Notes: generated by a model not told the origin, from the sequence alone. A stretch of DNA of 64,000 bases from Sporomusa sphaeroides DSM 2875 (GCF_001941975.2 NZ_CP146991.1:3841001-3905000); one strand, 5' to 3'. Shown: positions 17,758 to 26,782, counted from the stretch's first letter. Numbers and translations: made by a program.

Positions 17758-18585
17758 TCAAGTACCTGCATCCATACCACCGGCCCGGCTCACAGGTTCG
17801 GCCGGTAAAACTGCACCCAGCAGCGCCAAAGACACCGGGTGGGTAAGACAATGAATGTCCTCCATCGTCTCCAGCCTTTCCACAACTTCCCCGGCTTGCA
17901 TGACTGCCAGCCGGTCGGCCAGACGGGCAACCGCCGCCAGATCATGAGAAATAAAAACATACGACATACTCAGCTCTTCCCGCAAAGCAGACAATAACTC
18001 GAGGATCTGCGCCTGCACCAATACATCCAGACTGCTGACAGCTTCATCGAGAACGATAAGCTTCGGCCGCAGGGAAATGGCCCTGGCGATGCACACCCGC
18101 TGTAATTGTCCGCCGCTGAACTGATGCGGGAACTTTAAGGCATCCTCAGCCTTAAGACCGACAAGCTCCAGCAGCTCCCCCACTGTCCGTAAAGTCTGAC
18201 GGTAGGTTAAGCCTTCAAAATTTTTCAGCGGTTCGGCAATACTTTCGCCTGCTGTCATCCGGGGATTGACCGAGCTGAAGCAGTCCTGGAAAACCACCTG
18301 CAGGTCGCGGCGCACCGCCCGGATGGCTGCTTTATCCTTACCATAAAGATTAATGCCCTGAAACAGCACTTCCCCGGCTTCCGGTTTCTCAATCCCCAGA
18401 ATAATCCGCCCCAGGGTACTCTTACCTGAACCGCTTTCACCGACAAGACCAAGGCACTCTTTTGCCCCTAAACTAAGCGATACTTCCTTAGTGGCTTGCA
18501 CTCTCCGGCCCTGTTTGAAAATGCCGCCGCCATGAAAATGTTTACTGACTTGCCGCAATTCAAGAAGCGGTTGTATTGCTGACAT
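17758..18585 (-). CDS. nikE: Nickel ABC transporter ATP-binding protein NikE
   Basis: A 275-residue ABC ATPase with Walker A GESGSGKST, signature SGGQLQRV, and the Walker B variant LDEAVSSLD (ordinary members have DEPT/DEAT; E. coli NikE has DEAVS). It pairs with NikD to drive nickel import. The start overlaps the end of nikD by 26 bases, with GGAGGT inside nikD. Confidence 0.92.
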   Translation of the reverse strand: MSAIQPLLELRQVSKHFHGGGIFKQGRRVQATKEVSLSLGAKECLGLVGESGSGKSTLGRIILGIEKPEAGEVLFQGINLYGKDKAAIRAVRRDLQVVFQDCFSSVNPRMTAGESIAEPLKNFEGLTYRQTLRTVGELLELVGLKAEDALKFPHQFSGGQLQRVCIARAISLRPKLIVLDEAVSSLDVLVQAQILELLSALREELSMSYVFISHDLAAVARLADRLAVMQAGEVVERLETMEDIHCLTHPVSLALLGAVLPAEPVSRAGGMDAGT

Positions 18586-19402
18586 TGGCTGACCTCCGTT
18601 TGCGTGCTAAGCTGATGCTGTTGCGTGCATTCAGCAGCGCCTGCGTGTAAGGATGGCGGGGATGGGCAAATAGTTCCTGAACCGCGGCTTGCTCAACAAA
18701 CTGACCGGCCTGCATCACCGCAACTTCATCAGCCAGACGGGCAATCACACCCAGATCATGGGAAATGAGCAAAATACTTGTGCCAAATTCACGCCGCACC
18801 CCGGCCAGCAAATCGAGAATCTGAACCTGCGAGGTAGCGTCCAAAGCGGTTGTCGGCTCGTCGGCAATAATCAGGTCAGGCTGCTGCGCCAGCGCAATGG
18901 CAATAATCACCCGCTGCAGCATACCGCCGCTTAGCTCAAACGGATATTGGCGCAGCAATAAACCGGGCTCCGGCAAGCCTACCTTAGCCATATATTCTAT
19001 CGCAATTGTTCTGGCTTCCCGGGTGTCTGTTTTGCCATGGGACAAAAGTGTTTCAATAAAATGATCACCAATAGTACGGATGGCATCAAAGGCACTCATG
19101 GGATTCTGCATGATGAGTCCGATCCGGTCACCGCGCAGTTCCCGCCACTGGGCGGAAGTCAGACTGTCAAGACTTGTATCGCCCAGCCGGATTTGTCCGC
19201 CTGTCCGCATAATACCAACAGGCAACAGATTTAAAATAGAGAGGCAGGTCATGGTTTTGCCACAACCGCTTTCGCCTACCAGACCAAAAATCTCACCTTT
19301 GGCTATCTGAAAACTAAGCTTCCGGATTAAAGGCAGCAGCTGTTCTTTTTGTCTGATTGCAATTTCCAGCTCTTCTACCGCCAGCAGTGGCTGCTTCGCC
19401 AT
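18560..19402 (-). CDS. nikD: Nickel ABC transporter ATP-binding protein NikD
   Basis: A 280-residue ABC ATPase with Walker A GESGCGKT, signature LSGGMLQRV and Walker B LIIADEPTTALD. It belongs to the peptide/nickel group and lies between nikC and nikE. An 80-base gap with a hairpin separates it from nikC, unlike the tight junctions elsewhere in the operon. Confidence 0.92.
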   Translation of the reverse strand: MAKQPLLAVEELEIAIRQKEQLLPLIRKLSFQIAKGEIFGLVGESGCGKTMTCLSILNLLPVGIMRTGGQIRLGDTSLDSLTSAQWRELRGDRIGLIMQNPMSAFDAIRTIGDHFIETLLSHGKTDTREARTIAIEYMAKVGLPEPGLLLRQYPFELSGGMLQRVIIAIALAQQPDLIIADEPTTALDATSQVQILDLLAGVRREFGTSILLISHDLGVIARLADEVAVMQAGQFVEQAAVQELFAHPRHPYTQALLNARNSISLARKRRSANVSNTTAS

Positions 19403-19421
19403 ACACAGTTCCGCCCTTCTG

Positions 19422-19484
19422 AGTAGCTTGTCAGCCCTAATCCGGTGAAAACTTATTCTACCGTTTTAGAACTGACAAGCTACT
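19422..19484 (-). other. Intercistronic hairpin between nikC and nikD
   Basis: A perfect 13-bp inverted repeat (19422-19434 with 19472-19484) bounds a 37-base loop and includes the nikC stop codon. It has no T-tract, so it is more likely an mRNA processing or stability element than a terminator. Confidence 0.5.
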
Positions 19485-20328
19485 AGCGTTTTCTCTTGGG
19501 ATCGGCCAGATCCCTGAAAGCATCTCCCAGCAGATTAAAGGCCATAACCACACTTAAAATCATCAAACCCGGATACGCCATCAGCGCGGGATAACCCCGT
19601 AAGAAGGGGCGTCCGTCATTGATCATCGCCCCCCACTCCGGCGTAGGCGGCTGAATTCCCAGACCCAGGAAAGACATACCGGCAATGTGCAGGATAACCC
19701 AGCCCACATCCAGGGTTGCCAGCACGACAATTTGCGGCAGGATATTCGGCAAAATATGCCTGGCGATAATGCCCACTCGCCCGGTTCCGGCCACCTTGGC
19801 CGCCAGGACATAGTTTCTTTCCTTCAGGCTAAGCACCATCCCCCGAATCATTCTGGCATACCAGGCCCACTGGGACAACGCCAGCGCCAAAATCACGTTC
19901 GGCAAACCCGGACCCATAACCCCCACCAGGGCCAGCGCCAGAATCAGACTGGGAAAGGCCAAAAATATATCACACAGCCGCATAATAATCGCATCAATCC
20001 GGCCGCCGGCAAAACCGGCTGCCGCGCCTACCACGGTACTGATGGACAGCGTAACCGACATAACGGCAAAAGCCGCTCCCAGGGAAACTCTGGCCCCATA
20101 GATCAGGCGGGACAAAATACAGCGGCCAAGATGGTCTGTCCCCAACAGGTAACTTTCATCAGGCGGCATTAATTTTCTCTCTAAAGCAACATCATTCGGA
20201 TCATGCGGCGCAAAAACCGGCGCAAAAACAGCCAGCAGGATAGTAAACAATATAATCAGCAGCGCGAGTGCCGTCAGGGTGTGCCTGACCTCAAAATTAC
20301 GAAAAAAAGCGGCAGATATTGGCCTCAT
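19483..20328 (-). CDS. nikC: Nickel ABC transporter permease NikC
   Basis: A 281-residue DppC/NikC-type inner-membrane permease with about six hydrophobic segments. The N-terminal HDPNDVALERKLMPP and LLGTDHLGRCILSRLIYGARVS are family marks, and the EAA loop follows FLAFPSLILALA. The start overlaps the nikB stop by one base (TAATG). Confidence 0.93.
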   Translation of the reverse strand: MRPISAAFFRNFEVRHTLTALALLIILFTILLAVFAPVFAPHDPNDVALERKLMPPDESYLLGTDHLGRCILSRLIYGARVSLGAAFAVMSVTLSISTVVGAAAGFAGGRIDAIIMRLCDIFLAFPSLILALALVGVMGPGLPNVILALALSQWAWYARMIRGMVLSLKERNYVLAAKVAGTGRVGIIARHILPNILPQIVVLATLDVGWVILHIAGMSFLGLGIQPPTPEWGAMINDGRPFLRGYPALMAYPGLMILSVVMAFNLLGDAFRDLADPKRKR

Positions 20329-21266
20329 TACGATTCCTCTTTCAGACGGATTCTGGGGTCAAGCCAGGCATAAGCAATATCAACAAGCAGATTGGCAATA
20401 ACAAAAATGAAGGACATCATGAGGACAAAACACTGCACTACCGGATAATCCCGGTTCAGGATAGCCGATACACAAAACCGGCCAATTCCCGGCCAGGCAA
20501 ACACGCTTTCCACAATTACCGAACCGGACAGCAAATGGCCGATGCTCATCCCGAGCGCCGTCACAACAGGCAGCATGGCATTTTTCAGTACATGGCGGCC
20601 AATCACCCAGCTTTCTTTCAATCCTCTTGCCCGGGCATAGAGAACAAACTGCTGGTCGAGATTCTCCAGCATACTGGTCCTAAGCAGTCTGATGTAGGTG
20701 GCAATATAGGCAAAAGACAAGGTTACTGCCGGCAAAATAAAATGCTCCCACGAGCCCCGCCCCAGGGTAGGCAGCAGGTCCAGTTTGAGCGAGAAAAAGT
20801 ACATTAGTAAAAAACCCAGCCAGAAATTGGGGGTGGAGGCGCTGGTAAAGGCCAGCAGGCGGCAAAAATTATCAAACCAGCCGTCTTTATACAATGCCGA
20901 AAAAATGCCCATAGGTATGCTGATTAGCAGGGTAATCAGCAGCGATACACCGGCCAGTTGAGCGGTGGCCGGTACAAGCAGCATCATTTCATCCCACACA
21001 GGCCTATGGGTCGCATAAGACCTGCCAAAATCAAGGGTAAGCGCCTTTACCAGCCACTCCCCATACTGAACCGGCAGCGGCCGGTCAAGGCCGAGTTCAG
21101 CCCTGACCGCCGCTACTGCCGCCTCTGTCGGCGGTATTTGTGATAAGCGCAAATAGGCTTCCGCCGGGTCACCCGGCGTCAGGCGCAGGATAAGAAAAGT
21201 AATCAGCGAAATACCCACAAGCACAGGTATCAGGCTCAGCAGGCGTTTGACAATATACGAGACCAT
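20328..21266 (-). CDS. nikB: Nickel ABC transporter permease NikB
   Basis: A 312-residue DppB/NikB-type permease with about six hydrophobic segments, the N-terminal block RLTPGDPAEAYLRLSQ and the C-terminal VFAWPGIGR. It forms the membrane channel with NikC. GAGGTTAG precedes the ATG; nikA ends 25 bases upstream. Confidence 0.93.
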   Translation of the reverse strand: MVSYIVKRLLSLIPVLVGISLITFLILRLTPGDPAEAYLRLSQIPPTEAAVAAVRAELGLDRPLPVQYGEWLVKALTLDFGRSYATHRPVWDEMMLLVPATAQLAGVSLLITLLISIPMGIFSALYKDGWFDNFCRLLAFTSASTPNFWLGFLLMYFFSLKLDLLPTLGRGSWEHFILPAVTLSFAYIATYIRLLRTSMLENLDQQFVLYARARGLKESWVIGRHVLKNAMLPVVTALGMSIGHLLSGSVIVESVFAWPGIGRFCVSAILNRDYPVVQCFVLMMSFIFVIANLLVDIAYAWLDPRIRLKEES

Positions 21267-21291
21267 GCCGGCTAACCTCTATTCTTAAAAA

Positions 21292-22911
21292 TTATTGAAG
21301 CTCCATTTTATCGAAAGGAATTTCATATTGGCTGCCCATGAAGGTAACACCGGTTATATTTTTAGAGTATACAGCAATATTCGTCAGGTAAGACAGCGGC
21401 AGATACACCGCCTGTTCATGCAGGGTGGTGAGGATTTCCCGGTACAGTTCCTGCCGTTTGGCCTCATCGGTGCTGACAAGCACTGCTGAAGCCTTCCTGT
21501 CAATTTCCGCTTTCATCGGCAGGCCTAACTGTGCCTGATAGTCGGCATGAGCCGGCTCGCGCATCGAACCTACCAAGCTATGCGGATCAGAAGGCGCACC
21601 CCAGGTATCATTGGAAATCAGATTAAAGTTGCCGTCCTTCTGCCGCTGAAAGATGGCGCCCGGCTCCTCGGCAGTCAGCTTAACCTTCATCCCGATTTTC
21701 TTCAGGTCGCCCTGAAGCACTTCGGCAAGGGATTTTTGAATGGCATCAGTACTGGGAAAACAAAACTCCACTTCCAGCACTTGTCCGTCCTTTTCCCGGA
21801 ACTCCTTGCCCGGGACTTCCTGCCAGCCGGCCTCCGCTAAGAGGCTCTTAGCCTTAGCTTCACTATATTCATATGGCTGTAAACCAAGATTGCAATACGG
21901 GAAATTCGCGGCAAGCAAAGTATCGGCCTTATGCTCGGTGCCAAAGAGAACGCCTTTAATAAAAGCCTCTTTATTCACCGCATGCTGAATGGCCTGGCGC
22001 ACCTTAAGCTCCTTGGTCGCGCCTTTATTGGAGTTAACAGCCAAAGCCCGTGTTGCCAGCGGCCCGGACAGCTTGGTTTCATATTTTCCCGAAGCCTGCA
22101 GCTGCTTAAAGGCATCAATGCTGATATTTCCCTTACCGTAAATCAGATTAAGCTCGCCTTTCTCAAACGCAACCACCCTTGATTCACTGTCAGGAATAAT
22201 TTTTACCACCAGCTTATCCACATTCGGCTTAGTTCCCCAGTAATGCGGATTGCGGACAAATACCGCCACTTCGCCCTGCTTATACTCGCTCAGCATCCAG
22301 GGACCTGTGCCAACCGGCTGCTTAATGCCCTCGGCAGTATTGCCGCTCTCCGGAAACTGGGAAGGCGCCAGGAAACGAATGGGGCGGATAAGCGCCAAAT
22401 CCTGCAACACCGGATAATAGGCATCCTTAAGCACCAGCTTGAAGGTACTGTCGTCAATAACCTGTGTTTCCTTGATTTGCCGGACAAAGGCCAGCCAGTC
22501 ATGCCGCTTGCCGTTGGCCAGCACGGCATCAAAATTTTTCTTGACTGCCGCCGCGTTAAACACGGTGCCGTCGGAAAACTTTACGTCCTTGCGCAGCTTG
22601 AATATGTATTCTTTGCCATCAGGCGATACTGTCCAGCTTTCGGCCAGCCAGGGAATAATCTTTCCGTCGCCGGTGTACTGCACCAGGGGTTCATAGACCA
22701 TAGCCTGTGCAAACAGCTCATTCGGACTGTACAGGTGCGGATTCAAAGGACCAACGTCTTTCGCCCAGGAAAAATTCAATACCTTTTCTTTAGACGTCTC
22801 CTTGTTTGTCTGCGAACCACAGCCGGCTGCCAGGCTCACCAGCAGAATCAGGGAAACAACCAGTGCTGCAAACTGTCTGAACTTGTTCGACTGTTTTTTG
22901 GTAGCTGCCAT
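21292..22911 (-). CDS. nikA: Nickel-binding lipoprotein NikA
   Basis: A 539-residue extracytoplasmic solute-binding protein with a lipobox at SLAAGC (lipidated Cys31). The mature protein follows E. coli NikA closely by eye: VGPLNPHLYSPNELFAQ, MVYEPLVQY, WGAPSDPHSLVGSMREPAHA, including the histidine region that contacts nickel in E. coli. It most likely binds nickel as a complex with a small organic chelator. ATG 22911 has GGGAGAGG eight bases ahead; upstream in-frame ATGs lack such a site. It starts nikABCDE. Confidence 0.92.
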   Translation of the reverse strand: MAATKKQSNKFRQFAALVVSLILLVSLAAGCGSQTNKETSKEKVLNFSWAKDVGPLNPHLYSPNELFAQAMVYEPLVQYTGDGKIIPWLAESWTVSPDGKEYIFKLRKDVKFSDGTVFNAAAVKKNFDAVLANGKRHDWLAFVRQIKETQVIDDSTFKLVLKDAYYPVLQDLALIRPIRFLAPSQFPESGNTAEGIKQPVGTGPWMLSEYKQGEVAVFVRNPHYWGTKPNVDKLVVKIIPDSESRVVAFEKGELNLIYGKGNISIDAFKQLQASGKYETKLSGPLATRALAVNSNKGATKELKVRQAIQHAVNKEAFIKGVLFGTEHKADTLLAANFPYCNLGLQPYEYSEAKAKSLLAEAGWQEVPGKEFREKDGQVLEVEFCFPSTDAIQKSLAEVLQGDLKKIGMKVKLTAEEPGAIFQRQKDGNFNLISNDTWGAPSDPHSLVGSMREPAHADYQAQLGLPMKAEIDRKASAVLVSTDEAKRQELYREILTTLHEQAVYLPLSYLTNIAVYSKNITGVTFMGSQYEIPFDKMELQ

Positions 22912-23107
22912 ACTTTTTACCTCTCCCTTACTCTTATACGTCAACATAAGCTTCCTTTTGGCAAATAAAAAGACATGCAAACCAGAGGAGGACTCAATAT
23001 ATGTCCGCCAACGGCTTCATGCCTGTCTGTCGCTATTGGGACTGTCTCCTATGAATAAAGACCTGCGCTGCACTTAGCTTGACAAGAGCCTTCATGACTC
23101 TTACTTC
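22912..23107 (-). promoter_or_regulatory. Long nikA leader with pairing elements
   Basis: The predicted start of transcription leaves about 196 bases ahead of nikA. On the minus strand AGGAG and CTCCT can pair around CAATA/TATTG, while AGACAGGC can pair with GCATGTCT directly before a TTTTTATTT tract, which would make a terminator. The two foldings are partly exclusive, as in an attenuator. I could not match it to a known riboswitch class. Confidence 0.35.
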
Positions 23108-23113
23108 ACAATA

Positions 23114-23142
23114 ATTGTACAATGCTGTCGCTTTTTTGTAAA
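23114..23142 (-). promoter_or_regulatory. Predicted nikA promoter
   Basis: On the minus strand, TTTACA (23137-23142), a 17-base spacer and TACAAT (23114-23119) form a good sigma-70-type promoter. The -10 box overlaps the palindrome ACAAT-A-ATTGT. Confidence 0.6.
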
Positions 23143-23214
23143 TAGTGAAAAAATTATTAATCTCTATAGAAATACCGTGCTGTCAGTAATGAAATTATAT
23201 CCTACAAACAATAG

Positions 23215-23245
23215 AGTCCAGCCGTTTCGTCTAACGGCTCGGACT
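23215..23245. terminator. Hairpin between nikA promoter and MITE
   Basis: AGTCC-AGCCGTT pairs with AACGGCT-C-GGACT (12 bp with one bulge), followed on the plus strand by TATTTTAG. It may be the original terminator of the activator gene, now separated from it by the MITE. Confidence 0.5.
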
Positions 23246-23252
23246 TATTTTA

Positions 23253-23270
23253 GTGGGACAAGGGGACATA
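23253..23270. repeat. Extra partial IS1182-type terminal repeat
   Basis: The sequence GTGGGACAAGGGGACA repeats the outer 16 bases of the adjoining MITE end, in direct orientation. It looks like the trace of an earlier or adjacent insertion. Confidence 0.6.
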
Positions 23271-23466
23271 GTGGGACAAGGGGACAGCAGACTGTGTGAA
23301 AAGTATTTTTCCAATTTGCAGTCCCCCACTTTCCTGTTCAAAAGTGCCTAATTTAGGACAAATTCACTTGAAAAACAAGCAGAGATCCGAAGTTTCCCTC
23401 CACTTTCAGACTGTTTTGGATAAAGATGACGACTTTTCACACAGCCTGACAGGTCCCTTGTCCCAC
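23271..23466. mobile_element. 196-bp MITE with IS1182-type ends
   Basis: The left end (23271-23304) matches the left end of the IS1182-type element at 36762, and the right end (23433-23466) matches that element's right end at 38454, each including its own variant inner part (GGGGACAGCAGACTG on the left; GACCTGTCAGGCTG on the right, read inward). The interior of about 130 bases has no convincing gene. It is therefore a non-autonomous derivative. Its right end directly abuts the stop codon of the corrinoid activator gene (23467-23469). Confidence 0.85.
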
Positions 23467-25305
23467 TCAGTTTTTGGGAAAAGCCAGGTTTTGCAAAAAT
23501 CTGTTTTGAAAGCCTGGCTGGGAAGCCAGTTCCACGTATTCGATCCTGTCGGCTATTGCCGTACAGCGCTTCAGGTTATCGGCAGACAATAGCGCCATTA
23601 CGGCGCCGGTACCTGCGGCGTTGCCGACAGATAGTATCGACTCTTTCTTGATTGCCGGCAGCATACCAATAAGTAATGCACTGTCGATATCAATATAGTT
23701 GCCAAAGGCGCCTGCCAGATAAATGCGGTACTCTGTTTCTGCTTTATTATTTAGCTTTGTCAGCAGAAACTCAATTCCTGTCCGCAAGGAGGACTTGACA
23801 AGCTGAATCTGGCGAATATCTGACTGGGTCACGGCAATGTCCTTGCCGTTCATCGTTTCAGCCCCTGCAACAAGGACAAATTCCCACTCGTTATTACTTT
23901 GCCTGAACCGGCGCTGCAAGCCGGGATGAAGTGCTGCTATCGCCGCTTGATTGAAACGCCCGCTGGTATGCAGAATCCCGGTTTTAATAAATTCCGCTAT
24001 GGCTTTTACCATACCTGAACCGCAAATCCCTGCCGGCTTTCCCTCGCCAATCACGGTGCTTATAACCTGATCCTTTGTTATTTTGACATCACTGATAGCT
24101 CCTGGCGCCGCCCGCATGCCATCACGGATATGCGCTCCCTCAAAAGCCGGACCGGCTGCTGTCGAGCAGGCATACATCGCTTGGCCGTCATGTAAGACCA
24201 TTTCACCGTTTGTCCCTAAATCTACCAGCAGTGTCGGGACGGTGTCAAGATCTTGCCCTGCCGCCAGGACGGCCGCCGTTGTGTCAGAGCCGATAAAACT
24301 CGCAACATTAGGTAATATCAGGACTTTGCCCCAGGCATTTATCCCGATATCAATGTCGTTGGGACAAAGCGGAGCCAAATGGTTAAACAAGGCGGCGTAA
24401 GGTTGTTTCACAAGGGTTGACGGAGATATTCCCTGCAGGAGCTGTGTCATCGTAGTATTGCCTGCTATGGTTACAGCGTAAATATGGCTAGTTTCAATGC
24501 CTGCTTGGCTGCAAAGCTCGTGAATAATGGCATTCATACAGCTTCGGATAAGCTTGGACAGACCCGCTAAGCCTTCCGCCGACTCACAGGCGGCTTGTAT
24601 CCTTGTTATTACATCCGCTCCCCTGGAGGCTTGCGGGTTGTTTTTTGAGCATACGGCCACTACGTTATAGGTGTTTAGATCAACCAAGAGGCCAACAACT
24701 GTTGTTGTGCCTATGTCAAAGGCAACACCAAACAAGGCCGGTGATGTGTCTCCGGCTTCAACGGCTATTACCTCTTCCTGCAGGAGAGTGAGGGTAATCA
24801 GCTCGGGTTTTGCTGCCACTGCCTCCTGCAGGCTTCTAAGGACGGTTATATTGTCACAGCCTCCGGCAGCCGCCCCTGCTGTTGCCAGCGCTTGCCTGAG
24901 CATTGCCTGGAAGGAATAATGCTTACTAAGTGTGGGATACGCCGGTGCCAGCACAATCTTTTTTAACAGCGCTTTAGTAACCTCTACCGGGATTTGGGCT
25001 GCTTGTGCTTTTTGACTCACCTCCAGGCGGGGCAAACAGATGGTTACATCTGCCTGTGGGTAAATTTGGCAGGCTAAATACATATTATTTTCACCTGGCG
25101 GCACCGCATTGCCGTCACGGTCTGCTACCCGGCCCTCAAGGACCTGGACCAGGCAGCGCCCGCACGAACCCCTGCCATTACAGTTGGCTTCTATAAACAG
25201 GCCGCGGTCAAGTAAAGTCCGCATTATGGTGGAAGCTGACGAGCAACTTAGCACACTGTCATTGTCTTTGATCGTTAAAGTAAACGTTTTGGCCGCCTTT
25301 TTCAT
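23467..25305 (-). CDS. RACo-like ASKHA activator of corrinoid proteins with 2Fe-2S domain
   Basis: A 612-residue protein. The N-terminal domain has the plant-type ferredoxin pattern C42-x5-C48-x2-C51-x27-C79. The rest is the ASKHA actin-like ATPase fold seen in reductive activators of corrinoid proteins: FDIGTTTVVGLL, AGNTTMTQLL, LLVDLGTNGEMVL and GICGSGM. It should use ATP and a low-potential electron to return accidentally oxidised Co(II) to Co(I), keeping the corrinoid protein encoded at 33952 active. It lies 41 bases after an MFS gene in one operon. Its stop codon touches a MITE, so the natural C-terminus may have been altered; the frame to that point is intact. Confidence 0.9.
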   Translation of the reverse strand: MKKAAKTFTLTIKDNDSVLSCSSASTIMRTLLDRGLFIEANCNGRGSCGRCLVQVLEGRVADRDGNAVPPGENNMYLACQIYPQADVTICLPRLEVSQKAQAAQIPVEVTKALLKKIVLAPAYPTLSKHYSFQAMLRQALATAGAAAGGCDNITVLRSLQEAVAAKPELITLTLLQEEVIAVEAGDTSPALFGVAFDIGTTTVVGLLVDLNTYNVVAVCSKNNPQASRGADVITRIQAACESAEGLAGLSKLIRSCMNAIIHELCSQAGIETSHIYAVTIAGNTTMTQLLQGISPSTLVKQPYAALFNHLAPLCPNDIDIGINAWGKVLILPNVASFIGSDTTAAVLAAGQDLDTVPTLLVDLGTNGEMVLHDGQAMYACSTAAGPAFEGAHIRDGMRAAPGAISDVKITKDQVISTVIGEGKPAGICGSGMVKAIAEFIKTGILHTSGRFNQAAIAALHPGLQRRFRQSNNEWEFVLVAGAETMNGKDIAVTQSDIRQIQLVKSSLRTGIEFLLTKLNNKAETEYRIYLAGAFGNYIDIDSALLIGMLPAIKKESILSVGNAAGTGAVMALLSADNLKRCTAIADRIEYVELASQPGFQNRFLQNLAFPKN

Positions 25306-25346
25306 TTACATACCTCTTTCTGCAACACTTACTGCCATGTTGCCGG

Positions 25347-26528
25347 CTAAGTCTGCTCTTCTTTGATATTTAACATAACGATAAAGCCGGCAGCCGGACC
25401 CAAGGCCATAATCCACCACACCCAGCTAAAGTTACCTGTCCAGTCAATGACTAACCCGAGAACAAGCGGACTAATTAAAGAGGCAATCTGGTACAGGAAG
25501 TTAGCTATGCCGCTAGCGGTAGCAGCCCATTGAACTCCCGCATAATTGGCAACCATTACATTAAGCATGGGGTTTGCCAGATAAGAGGCAAAAGCAGCGG
25601 AGAAGCTAAGTATATACAGTGCGGTCAGTGAAGTCTCATAGCCGAACCACAGGGTTAACGGAATGGTAAGCGCCAGTGATACCAAAACAATTACCCGCCT
25701 GTTATTTAACCGGTCAGACAAGAAACCGGCCACAATCGGTGACAAAACACCGCCAACTCCATACCACATCATGACTGCACCGGCTTCCTTTACGGTGAAG
25801 CCGATTGATTTAATATAAACATTTGCCCAGGTTGCCACAGCTAACTGCAGCCACATTAAGCAAAACCCGGCCACACAAGTCAGCATCAAATTTTTATGCT
25901 GAAAGATAAAGGTAAAGCCGGCTGTCAATGATCCCTTCTCATTTTCCCTTGGCGCATTCGAACGCATAAATAATGCAACAAACACACCTGCAACAAAGGT
26001 TATTGTTCCCACCGACATAAAGGCGCCTTGCCAGCCAACCATTTGGTTAAGGGTAGGCGCCAAAAAATTTGAAATTAGGATACCGGCTGAAGGAGCCACC
26101 ATAAGCAGGCCAAAAGCTCTGCCGCGTTCTCTTGCCGGAAACCATTCCACCAGTGCTCTGGCGGCCGAAGCGTACACAGCACCGGCTCCCAGACCGGCAA
26201 TGATCCGCAGCACAAAGCCTGCCTCATAATTACCGGTAAATGCCAGGGACGAAGTGGAAACCCCCTCAAGCATCAGACTGACAGCCAGCACCACGCGTAC
26301 ACCAAACTTGTCCGCAATAATGCCAGCCGGAATTTGCGTGACAAGATAACCGATATAAAAAGCACTCATATAAGAGCCTGCCTGAGCCATACTCAGTTTC
26401 AGCACAGGAGCGACGGTTGTTATCAGGGGTGGCCAGGTAAAACGGGTAACGAAGGTGGCACAAAAACAAACAACTACAAGTGCGAGAATTACCCAACGAT
26501 AGGAGCTAAAGCTATTGCCGGTGTTCAT
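25347..26528 (-). CDS. MFS transporter (demethylase cluster)
   Basis: A 393-residue, twelve-helix major facilitator protein. The N-terminal RFTWPPLITTVAPVLKLS and QIPAGIIADKFGVR motifs are near-copies of the one encoded at 29376 (RFSWPPLIPVVGPV, QVPAGILSDRLGPR), so the two are paralogues. It is co-directional with the corrinoid activator and divergent from the methyltransferase operon. Import of the methylated substrate, or export of the demethylated product, is the likely job. Confidence 0.88.
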   Translation of the reverse strand: MNTGNSFSSYRWVILALVVVCFCATFVTRFTWPPLITTVAPVLKLSMAQAGSYMSAFYIGYLVTQIPAGIIADKFGVRVVLAVSLMLEGVSTSSLAFTGNYEAGFVLRIIAGLGAGAVYASAARALVEWFPARERGRAFGLLMVAPSAGILISNFLAPTLNQMVGWQGAFMSVGTITFVAGVFVALFMRSNAPRENEKGSLTAGFTFIFQHKNLMLTCVAGFCLMWLQLAVATWANVYIKSIGFTVKEAGAVMMWYGVGGVLSPIVAGFLSDRLNNRRVIVLVSLALTIPLTLWFGYETSLTALYILSFSAAFASYLANPMLNVMVANYAGVQWAATASGIANFLYQIASLISPLVLGLVIDWTGNFSWVWWIMALGPAAGFIVMLNIKEEQT

Positions 26529-26588
26529 CCTAAACCTCCTAGTAAATAAAGTTATCCTAATTCAATCCTAAGTCGTTGTCGCGCAATT

Positions 26589-26623
26589 CGTCAAATTCTT
26601 AAATTTCAAAAATATTATTCAAA
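26589..26623 (-). promoter_or_regulatory. Promoter element of the MFS-activator operon, shared with the methyltransferase operon
   Basis: Read on the minus strand, these 35 bases match 28 of 35 positions at 27759-27793 on the plus strand and end in the same -35 region (TTGACG here, TTGACC there). A possible -10 box TAGGAT lies 18 bases further. The shared part AAGAATTTGAC is invariant. Confidence 0.6.
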
Positions 26624-26665
26624 TTTTTCATATTACATAAAACTGACAAACCTCTCCATAAAAAT

Positions 26666-26706
26666 AAAACAAGCAATCTAACTAAATATGTTAGATTGCT
26701 TGTTTT
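26666..26706. terminator. Intrinsic terminator downstream of the LysR gene
   Basis: A perfect 17-bp stem (26666-26682 with 26690-26706) with a seven-base loop, A-rich on one side and T-rich on the other. It lies 3' of the LysR gene and ahead of the MFS promoter region. Confidence 0.88.
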
Positions 26707-26782
26707 AGCATCTGAAGTCTTAGCCATTGGATACATATGATTAAATTTCAGTTGAAACTAAACGCTACTGCTGAAGCAATAT

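Noticed and set aside
22912-23107. NiCo riboswitch in the nikA leader
   Set aside because: Pieces such as GGAGACAGTCC resemble parts of the NiCo core, but the four-way junction strands do not fall in the right order. I report only an unclassified leader.
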